A stretch of 5,041 nucleotides of DNA from Bacteroidales bacterium (GTDB lineage: Bacteria > Bacteroidota > Bacteroidia > Bacteroidales > UBA932), in NCBI GenBank assembly GCA_017958765.1, contig JAGDBY010000141.1, positions 1 to 5,041 of the forward strand. Direction: 5' to 3'. Positions 1 to 4,512 of this stretch are shown here, one piece after another. The notes under the pieces are model-generated. The model did no database searches. It was not told the DNA's origin and saw only the letters and a program-made list of their open reading frames with translations. Position 1 is the stretch's first letter. Each line of letters opens with the position of its first letter. The position numbers and the translations under genes were made by a program.

Positions 1-926
1 CTGCCAAGAAGTTCGGTATCGAGTGCGCAGTATATATGGTGAAAGCCAGCTACAATCAGAAGCCTTACAGACGCTCTATTATGCAGACTTTCGGAGCAGC
101 TATCACACCTTCTCCGTCAATGTCAACCAGAGCCGGCAAGGACATTATAACCATCAACCCTAATGACCAGGGCTCTCTCGGATGCGCAATTTCAGAGGCT
201 ATCGAGCTTGCAGTATCTACTCCTAACTGCAAATACACCCTCGGTTCTGTATTGAATCACGTTTGTCTCCACCAAACCATCATCGGTCTGGAGGCTGAGA
301 AACAGATGGAAATGGCGGGAGAATATCCTGACATCGTGATTGCTTGCTTCGGCGGCGGATCTAACTTCAGCGGTATCGCATATCCGTTTATGAGACACAC
401 AATTCTCGAAGGCAAGAAGACCCGTTATATCGCTGCAGAGCCTAAGTCTTGCCCTAAACTTACAAGAGGTAAATTCGAGTATGACTTCGGTGACGAGGCT
501 GTTCTCACTCCGCTTCTTCCTATGTATACAATAGGCCACACATTCAAGCCTGCAACTATCCCCGCCGGCGGTTTACGTTACCACGGCGCCGGTATCATCA
601 TGTCTCAGTTGATGAAAGACGGCTATATGGAGGCTAAAGACTACGATCAGACCGAGACTTTCAAAGCAGGTGTTCTGTTCGCCCGCACAGAGGGTATCAT
701 CCCAGCTCCGGAGTCTTGCCACGCTATCGCCTGCGCAATCGAGGAAGCTCTCAAGTGCAAAGAGACAGGTGAGAAGAAGACAATCCTCTTCAACCTCTCA
801 GGTCACGGTTTCGTGGATATGAGCGCTTACGATCAGTATTTCTCAGGAGAGATGGTTAACTACAGCCCTTCAGAGGAAGAACTTTCTAAATACATCGCCA
901 GTGCAGATGCATTGAACACTAAATAG
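1..926 (+). CDS. trpB: Tryptophan synthase beta chain, TrpB2 type (5'-truncated by window edge)
   Basis: This PLP enzyme condenses indole with L-serine to make L-tryptophan in the cytoplasm. The reading frame is already open at base 3, giving 307 visible residues; a start at the ATG at 36 would be internal. TrpB2 proteins run to roughly 430-460 residues, so about 130-150 N-terminal residues, including the PLP-binding lysine, lie outside. Visible TrpB2 signatures are the YNQKPYRRSIM stretch, the phosphate-binding loop GGGSN (bases 351-365), the segment EGIIPAPESCHA and the C-terminal LSGHG, where TrpB1 usually has LSGRG. No trpA or other trp gene follows; a terminator comes directly after the stop. 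TrpB2 proteins are known to act without TrpA, often as indole-salvage enzymes. Whether trp genes lie upstream cannot be seen. Assignment to the TrpB2 class is firm; the physiological role is inferred. Confidence 0.95.
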   Translation, partial: AKKFGIECAVYMVKASYNQKPYRRSIMQTFGAAITPSPSMSTRAGKDIITINPNDQGSLGCAISEAIELAVSTPNCKYTLGSVLNHVCLHQTIIGLEAEKQMEMAGEYPDIVIACFGGGSNFSGIAYPFMRHTILEGKKTRYIAAEPKSCPKLTRGKFEYDFGDEAVLTPLLPMYTIGHTFKPATIPAGGLRYHGAGIIMSQLMKDGYMEAKDYDQTETFKAGVLFARTEGIIPAPESCHAIACAIEEALKCKETGEKKTILFNLSGHGFVDMSAYDQYFSGEMVNYSPSEEELSKYIASADALNTK

Positions 927-945
927 AAACTTTGTCCACAATTAA

Positions 946-975
946 AGAAGCGGACCTTTCGGGGTCCGCTTTTTT
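946..975. terminator. Rho-independent terminator, probably bidirectional, between trpB and the lysR-like gene
   Basis: A perfect 9-bp stem pairs AAGCGGACC (948-956) with GGTCCGCTT (963-971) around a six-base loop, followed by a T run (971-975). It lies 21 bases after the trpB stop. Read on the minus strand the same stem is followed by CTTTAATT, a weaker T tract, so it can plausibly also stop the convergent lysR-like transcript. The TAA stop of that gene (976-974 on the minus strand) lies inside the T run. Confidence 0.9.
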
Positions 976-1225
976 ATTCTCTGATAGAATCGATCTTGGA
1001 GTACTCTTCCAGAATGGCCGACGCTATTGTAAGCAACTGCTTGCCTTTGTCGGTGAGAATCAGGGTTTTATTAATCCTGAGGAACAACGCTCCGCCCAGC
1101 TCCTCCTCGAGCGCGGCTATATTCTTGGAAACGGCCGGCTGGCTTATCCCGAGAATGAGAGCAGCTTTGCTGAAAGAAAGGGTGTCAGCTACCGTGCAGA
1201 ATACTTTCAATCGGTTGTCCGTCAT
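974..1225 (-). CDS. Single-domain LysR-type HTH DNA-binding protein (no effector domain)
   Basis: The 83-residue product is an almost complete LysR-family winged helix-turn-helix. Residues 5-15 match the usual LysR opening (LKVFCTVADTL). Residues 17-41 carry the helix-turn-helix with SFSKAA, LGISQPAVSKNI and LEEELG. LFLR (48-51) and LTDKGKQLL (57-65) form the wing and the start of the linker helix. The protein then stops. Ordinary LysR regulators have about 300 residues with a C-terminal ligand-binding domain, which is absent. There is no room for a remnant, because the stop codon sits in the terminator and trpB converges immediately beyond. The ATG at 1225 is chosen because the family normally begins 4-6 residues before this motif; no SD precedes it. 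It is divergent from rpsF across 81 bases, so it may act on that promoter or its own. Its target and signal are unknown. It could be a natural single-domain regulator or a stabilised truncation. Confidence 0.85.
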   Translation of the reverse strand: MTDNRLKVFCTVADTLSFSKAALILGISQPAVSKNIAALEEELGGALFLRINKTLILTDKGKQLLTIASAILEEYSKIDSIRE

Positions 1226-1228
1226 ATT

Positions 1229-1260
1229 GCAAAAGTATCAAATTATTTGTCTATTAAAAA
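1229..1260 (-). promoter_or_regulatory. Candidate Bacteroidetes-type promoter for the lysR-like gene
   Basis: On the minus strand TACTTTTG (1237-1230) matches the TAnnTTTG -7 element exactly and is followed by C, as is common. Nineteen bases upstream lies TTTT (1260-1257), a three-of-four match to the -33 TTTG. Transcription would be expected to start about 4-6 bases after the -7 box, which is at or beside the A of the ATG (1225). The mRNA would then have almost no leader. The -7 match is good and the -33 match is weak. Confidence 0.5.
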
Positions 1261-1276
1261 ATTATAGCTATATTTG
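1246..1276 (+). promoter_or_regulatory. Bacteroidetes sigma-ABfr-type promoter for the rpsF operon
   Basis: A TTTG -33 element (1246-1249) is followed after exactly 19 bases by TATATTTG (1269-1276), a perfect TAnnTTTG -7 element, then C. This is the consensus for the primary sigma factor of Bacteroidetes. The expected transcription start is near 1281, giving a leader of about 25 bases that is A/T-rich, has no SD and ends in TTAAAATG. The promoter overlaps the candidate divergent promoter of the lysR-like gene, so the two may compete for polymerase. Confidence 0.85.
1263..1272. other. 10-bp perfect palindrome overlapping the rpsF -7 box
   Basis: TATAGCTATA is its own reverse complement and overlaps the first four bases of the rpsF -7 element. 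A protein bound there would block polymerase. The divergent lysR-like protein is an obvious candidate binder, but a ten-base A/T-rich palindrome may also be chance. No second copy was noticed near the lysR-like start. Confidence 0.3.
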
Positions 1277-1306
1277 CAGCCCTTATTTTAAACCAATTAT
1301 ATTAAA

Positions 1307-1675
1307 ATGTTAAAACAGTACGAAACCGTTTTCATTGCAACTCCCGTTTTATCTGAAAGCCAGATGAAGGAAGCGGTTGCTAAGTACACTGACCTCATCA
1401 AAGACAATGGGGGCGAAGTAGTGTATGAAGAGGACTGGGGTCTTCGCAAGTTGGCTTACACCATCCAGAAGAAGACTACAGGATTCTACCATCTCATTGA
1501 GTTCAAGGCTGAGCCTGAATTCATTGGTAAACTTGAAGTGCAGTACAGACGTGATGAGCGTATCATCCGTTTCCAGACTGTATCTATGGACAAGAATGCA
1601 GTTGCTTACGCAGAGCGCCGTCGCGCTAAGAGAGCAGAGGCTGCTAATAACACAACTAAACCGGTGGAGGAGTAA
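1307..1675 (+). CDS. rpsF: 30S ribosomal protein bS6
   Basis: The 122-residue protein binds 16S rRNA of the 30S platform as a dimer with bS18. The full family pattern is visible: the opening YETVFIATP, the WGLRKLAYTIQKKTTGFYHLIEF beta-strand and loop segment (residues about 44-66), and the DERIIRFQTV strand (about 83-92). A charged tail rich in Arg, Ala and Glu follows. The ATG at 1307 fits the family N-terminus and the promoter 30 bases upstream; no SD is present. It is first in an operon with rpsR (3 bases between stop and start) and rplI. No priB or ssb gene lies between rpsF and rpsR, unlike in Proteobacteria and Firmicutes. In Bacteroidota bS6 also helps bS18 and bS21 hold the anti-SD tail of 16S rRNA. 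The last two Glu codons (GAGGAG) double as the SD of rpsR. Confidence 0.98.
   Translation: MLKQYETVFIATPVLSESQMKEAVAKYTDLIKDNGGEVVYEEDWGLRKLAYTIQKKTTGFYHLIEFKAEPEFIGKLEVQYRRDERIIRFQTVSMDKNAVAYAERRRAKRAEAANNTTKPVEE
1666..1672 (+). promoter_or_regulatory. Shine-Dalgarno sequence of rpsR
   Basis: GGAGG (1666-1670), extended as GGAGGAG, ends 8 bases before the rpsR ATG at 1679, the normal SD distance. It lies in the last codons of rpsF. SDs are rare in Bacteroidota. In classes other than Flavobacteriia they have been reported to be frequent in front of bS18 and bS21 genes, where they are proposed to serve autoregulation. The same bases encode the Glu-Glu end of bS6, so coding constraint is a competing explanation. 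Confidence 0.75.
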
Positions 1676-1678
1676 ACT

Positions 1679-1945
1679 ATGGCACAAGCAGATGATATCA
1701 GATTCCTTAATCCTCCAACAGTAGAGGTAAAGAAGAAAAAATACTGCCGCTTCAAAAAAGCAGGTATCAAGTATGTAGACTACAAAGACGCTGAGTTCCT
1801 TAAGAAATTCCTTAACGAACAAGGTAAGATTCTCCCTCGCCGTATTACCGGTACTTCATTGAAATTCCAACGTAAAGTTGCTCAAGCAATTAAGAGAGCA
1901 AGACATCTTGCGCTTCTTCCTTACGTAACTGACTTATTGAAATAG
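1679..1945 (+). CDS. rpsR: 30S ribosomal protein bS18
   Basis: The 88-residue small-subunit protein is the partner of bS6 on the 30S platform. It shows the family core: KKKKYCRFKKAGIKYVDYKD (residues about 18-37), LPRRITGTS (52-60) and the C-terminal helix with QAIKRARHLALLPY (69-82). It has one cysteine, so it is not the zinc-ribbon form with four. The ATG at 1679 is supported by the SD eight bases upstream and by close coupling to the rpsF stop. Its TAG stop (1943-1945) overlaps the SD of rplI. In Bacteroidota bS18 is part of the pocket that hides the anti-SD, which makes the SD on its own gene significant: if bS18 is scarce, some ribosomes should expose the anti-SD and translate rpsR better. 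Confidence 0.98.
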   Translation: MAQADDIRFLNPPTVEVKKKKYCRFKKAGIKYVDYKDAEFLKKFLNEQGKILPRRITGTSLKFQRKVAQAIKRARHLALLPYVTDLLK

Positions 1946-1950
1946 GAGGT
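1944..1950 (+). promoter_or_regulatory. Strong Shine-Dalgarno sequence deciding the rplI start
   Basis: AGGAGGT is a seven-base match to the complement of the canonical 16S tail and ends six bases before the ATG at 1957. It overlaps the TAG stop of rpsR. It favours ATG 1957 over the in-frame TTG at 1951, which lies immediately after the SD and is too close. It is a longer match than the SD of rpsR and is unusual in a phylum where most genes lack one. Confidence 0.85.
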
Positions 1951-1956
1951 TTGATT

Positions 1957-2403
1957 ATGGAGATTATTCTTAAACAAGATGTTAAGAACTTAGGTTACAA
2001 AGACGATATTGTAACTGTAAAGAACGGCTACGCTGCCAACTATCTTATTCCTCAGGGAATGGCTATCGCAGCTACAGCTTCAGCTAAGAAAATTCACGCT
2101 GAGAATCTTCGCCAACGCGCTCACAAAGAGGCTAAGATCCGCCAGGATGCAGAAGATCTTGCAGCTAAACTGTCACAGACCACCGTTAAGGTTGAGACTA
2201 AAGTCAGCAGCAACGGTAAAGTATTCGGTTCTGTAAACAATTCAAACGTTGCCGACGCTCTTGCAGCTCTCGGTTTCGAAGTTGACCGCAAGAATATCGA
2301 GATGGAAGCATTGAAAGAGACAGGTCTTTTCGACGTTGTCGTTAAGTGCTACCGCGATATCAAAGCTACCGTTAAGGTAGAGGTTGTAGGTGTAACAGAA
2401 TAA
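1957..2403 (+). CDS. rplI: 50S ribosomal protein bL9
   Basis: This 148-residue large-subunit protein binds 23S rRNA near the base of the L1 stalk and reaches towards a neighbouring ribosome. The N-terminal RNA-binding domain (residues 1 to about 50) has the family pattern MEIILKQDV, LGYKDDIVTVKNGYAANYLIP and QGMA. A long charged helix (about 40-75, rich in Lys, Ala, Gln and Glu) leads to the C-terminal domain with GKVFGSVNNSNVADAL (about 88-103) and the final beta-strand region. The length is normal for the family. A TTG at 1951 would add Met-Ile but sits against the SD, so ATG 1957 is preferred. It is the last gene of the operon, separated from rpsR by 11 bases and followed by a terminator 18 bases after its stop. 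Confidence 0.97.
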   Translation: MEIILKQDVKNLGYKDDIVTVKNGYAANYLIPQGMAIAATASAKKIHAENLRQRAHKEAKIRQDAEDLAAKLSQTTVKVETKVSSNGKVFGSVNNSNVADALAALGFEVDRKNIEMEALKETGLFDVVVKCYRDIKATVKVEVVGVTE

Positions 2404-2420
2404 TTTTGTAACTCTATAAA

Positions 2421-2455
2421 TAAAAGGGGCGATGCTTTCGGCACCGCCTCTTTTT
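2421..2455. terminator. Bidirectional Rho-independent terminator between rplI and the TPR gene
   Basis: The stem pairs AAAAGGGGCG (2422-2431) with CGCCTCTTTT (2445-2454), including one G-T pair. After an A/C mismatch it continues as TGC (2433-2435) with GCA (2441-2443), closing a five-base TTTCG loop. Plus-strand transcripts end in TTTTT (2451-2455); minus-strand transcripts end in TTTTATTTAT. Both rplI and the TPR gene can therefore use it. The TAA stop of the TPR gene lies in the T run. Confidence 0.92.
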
Positions 2456-4457
2456 ATTTGGATTCCGTATCGCTGCAGTATTTCTTGATGACGCTGTAGG
2501 CCTCCGTTATACCGAGCTCGCCGGCAACAGAGATGTCTATGCAACCCTTCTCTTTGTCCTGCAGGTATATCAGCACCAGGCCTCTGTTGTAGTAGGCCTC
2601 AGGAATATACGGATAGAGCTCGAGAGCTTTGGTGTACTGTTCTATGGCCTCCAGCATATTGTTTGAGAGGCAGTAGAGGTTACCCAGGTTATAATAGGTG
2701 TAAGGGTAGTCGGGATCGAAGCTTTCAGCGGCCTTCAGATCCTCTATCGAGGCAGAATAGTCATACACTCTCTGGCTGTTGTCCCTCACCCTCGTATTGG
2801 TATAGGTGTCCGCGTTCAGGGACAGAACCCTCATCGAGTTGTCCATTGAAGAGATGAACGTGGTCATATCGGCCTGAAGAACGCCTTTGTTGAGATAGAT
2901 GTAGGCATTTGTCGGATCCTTCTCGAGGGCTTCCTCGTAGCAGGCCATAGCGGTGTTGAACTGATTCAGATGAGTCTCCACCAGCGCTTTGGAGAACAGG
3001 TTGTCTGCGCTCCGGTTGCTTGCCAGGGCCTTGGCCACGTTGTTGGAGATAATCTGGATCTCTCCCGGATTGAACTCTTTATCCGTGGCAATCTTGGCGG
3101 TGACCGGCAGATCCCTGAAGAATTCCTCCACTTTTTCGTGGATGAACCGCCTTCCGATCGTACTCAGGTTCCCCTCGCTGGTCTTGTCATTGTGGAGGAC
3201 AAATCTGTAGAGAGGCTTCAGGTCTATGTCGATGTCGCGGTACTGGAGCAGCTCGTTGTCAAATCCTTTCTTGGCGAAGTCGGCGTCCAGATCCAGAAGG
3301 TGGCTGTACTGTTTTGTGGTGTCGGCGAAATTGAGCTGCCCCTCTTCGGTAGAGGTCATAGCCTGATATTCTCCGATCTTCTTCTGAGCGGTCTGATAGT
3401 CGGTTTCCGATTCTCTGAAAAGACCGAGCATATTCTTGGCGTAAGCTCTGTTGAGATAAGCCTTGGCGAAGTCTGGATAGAGTTCTATCGATTTGTCATA
3501 GTCTCTTACCGCCTCCCGGTAGCGTCCCATCTCCATAAAGACGGCGGCGCGGTTGAAATAGGCCAGCACATTGTTCGGATTGATGTTTATCACCCTGTCG
3601 AAATCATCCAGAGAATTCTGAAAGTCGTGCAGCTGAGCGTAGATAAGACCTCTGTTGTAGAGTGTGAGGGCCTTGCCCGGCTCGTCCCTAAGAACTCTGT
3701 TCAGGTCGGAGATAGCTCCCTGAACGTCGTCGGTCTCGTATTTCATCAGCGCCCTGTTGAAGAATGCGAAAGTGTTTGTAGAATCGAGACTGACAGCCAT
3801 ATTGAGGTCTTCAATTGCCGCCACAGGAATGTTCTTCAGGGCGTAGATGCGGGCTCTGCGCACATAGGCGTCGCTGTCAAAGTGGTTGATGTCGATGGCT
3901 GTATTGTAATCCTGCATCGCGCTCACCGTATCCCCGAGGAAGAGATAGGACGCTCCTCTGTTGAGGTATGCGGCGCTCTCTTTAGGCTCGTTCCTGATAA
4001 ACCGGTTGAAGTCCTTTATGGCATTGTCAAACTGCTGGGACATAAAGTATATCACGCCTCGGGTGAAGTACAGCCCTATGGCGCTCGGCCTGAGATCAAC
4101 CGCTGTCTCAAGATCCTTCAGAGCCTCTTCGTACCTGCCCGTCTCTCCCTTGGTGATAGCGCGGTAGTGATAGGCATTGGTATATAAGGTATTCTTGCTG
4201 ATGCTTCTGTCGAAGTCTTTTTCGGCGCCGGCATAGTCGCCCAGATTGTATTTGGCTACACCTCTGTAGAAATAGGGCTCGCAGGCCAGGGTGTCTATGC
4301 GTGAGAGAATGCTGAAACTCTCTATTGCAGAAGAATACCGCCCGTCCATCAGAGCCTGCTGACCTCTGTAGAAAAAGGAGCTCGGGTCATACTGAGCATA
4401 GGCTGAGAATGCTCCCAGCAGCATCACCAACGACAGTATGGCTCTCTTTATCTTCAT
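2454..4457 (-). CDS. Secreted tetratricopeptide-repeat protein
   Basis: The 667-residue protein has a signal peptide (KIKR, then a hydrophobic core, with likely cleavage after AYA at residue 21, leaving Gln at +1). Ten tandem 34-residue TPR units start at residues 28, 62, 96, 130, 164, 198, 232, 266, 300 and 334 without a single insertion. Most begin Y-x-x-R-G/A and contain AI..F/Y..AI...P. Residues about 368-486 are not TPR-like. A second array follows at about 487, 521, 555 (degenerate), 588 and 622. The end, KGCIDISVAGELGITEAY with a final KKYC, is a tail often seen on Bacteroidota TPR proteins. No cysteine follows the signal, so it is not a lipoprotein; it should be periplasmic or exported. 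TPR arrays bind proteins, but the partner is unknown. It is divergent from an M23 peptidase gene, 55 bases away. A weak -7-like TAACTTTA (4487-4480) and a short GAGG lie upstream of the ATG. Confidence 0.92.
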   Translation of the reverse strand: MKIKRAILSLVMLLGAFSAYAQYDPSSFFYRGQQALMDGRYSSAIESFSILSRIDTLACEPYFYRGVAKYNLGDYAGAEKDFDRSISKNTLYTNAYHYRAITKGETGRYEEALKDLETAVDLRPSAIGLYFTRGVIYFMSQQFDNAIKDFNRFIRNEPKESAAYLNRGASYLFLGDTVSAMQDYNTAIDINHFDSDAYVRRARIYALKNIPVAAIEDLNMAVSLDSTNTFAFFNRALMKYETDDVQGAISDLNRVLRDEPGKALTLYNRGLIYAQLHDFQNSLDDFDRVININPNNVLAYFNRAAVFMEMGRYREAVRDYDKSIELYPDFAKAYLNRAYAKNMLGLFRESETDYQTAQKKIGEYQAMTSTEEGQLNFADTTKQYSHLLDLDADFAKKGFDNELLQYRDIDIDLKPLYRFVLHNDKTSEGNLSTIGRRFIHEKVEEFFRDLPVTAKIATDKEFNPGEIQIISNNVAKALASNRSADNLFSKALVETHLNQFNTAMACYEEALEKDPTNAYIYLNKGVLQADMTTFISSMDNSMRVLSLNADTYTNTRVRDNSQRVYDYSASIEDLKAAESFDPDYPYTYYNLGNLYCLSNNMLEAIEQYTKALELYPYIPEAYYNRGLVLIYLQDKEKGCIDISVAGELGITEAYSVIKKYCSDTESK
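3357..4376 (-). repeat. Ten in-phase TPR-coding repeats of 102 bp
   Basis: Codons for residues 28-367 of the TPR protein form ten units of exactly 102 bp. Conservation is mainly at protein level, but the bases encoding the x-N-R motif recur at unit spacing: plus-strand CTCTGTTG at 3446, 3650 and 3956, and CCCTGTTG at 3752, all at multiples of 102 bp from one another. The units are otherwise well diverged, which suggests old duplications rather than recent expansion. Confidence 0.8.
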
Positions 4458-4475
4458 TGTTTATCCTCAAGAAGG

Positions 4476-4485
4476 ACTTTAAAGT
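4476..4485. other. 10-bp palindrome in the TPR/M23 divergent region
   Basis: ACTTTAAAGT is a perfect palindrome in the 55-base gap between the divergent TPR and M23 genes. It covers the place where the -33 element of the M23 promoter should be and overlaps the weak -7-like sequence of the TPR gene. It could be a shared operator, or chance in A/T-rich DNA. Confidence 0.25.
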
Positions 4486-4499
4486 TAATCTTTTTTATT

Positions 4500-4507
4500 T
4501 ATATTTG
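4500..4507 (+). promoter_or_regulatory. Candidate -7 promoter element for the M23 peptidase gene
   Basis: TATATTTG followed by C is a perfect TAnnTTTG element, identical in sequence to that of the rpsF operon. The best -33 candidate is TTTA (4478-4481), 18 bases upstream and imperfect. The predicted transcription start falls at about 4511-4513, beside the ATG at 4513, so the mRNA could be leaderless or nearly so. No SD is present. Confidence 0.55.
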
Positions 4508-4512
4508 CTCTG

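Noticed and set aside
192..539. 115-codon minus-strand frame opposite trpB
   Set aside because: It lies wholly inside a strongly conserved TrpB2 coding region and its product shows no family features.
974..1225. The lysR-like gene as a frameshifted pseudogene
   Set aside because: No effector-domain sequence remains in any frame beyond the stop; trpB and a terminator occupy that space. The coding part is intact.
932..1267. Plus-strand frame running through the terminator and opposite the lysR-like gene
   Set aside because: It starts at a TTG inside the terminator region and its product is unlike any family, whereas the minus strand encodes a clear LysR helix-turn-helix.
1661..1668. CCG next to the rpsR SD as a bS6:bS18-binding element
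   Set aside because: The known leader motif places CCG in a structured bulge. I see no supporting stem here, so a lone trinucleotide is not evidence.
1349..1822. 157-codon minus-strand frame opposite rpsF and rpsR
   Set aside because: Phe/Leu/Cys-rich shadow of two certain ribosomal genes; no promoter or start signal.
1951..1956. TTG at 1951 as the rplI start
   Set aside because: It directly abuts the SD, too close for initiation, and bL9 proteins begin at the Met encoded at 1957.
2970..4187. 405-codon open frame on the plus strand opposite the TPR gene
   Set aside because: It is exactly codon-aligned with the TPR gene on the other strand, so its lack of stops only means that the TPR gene avoids TTA, CTA and TCA codons there. 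The product is Val-rich with no recognisable domain and no upstream signals.
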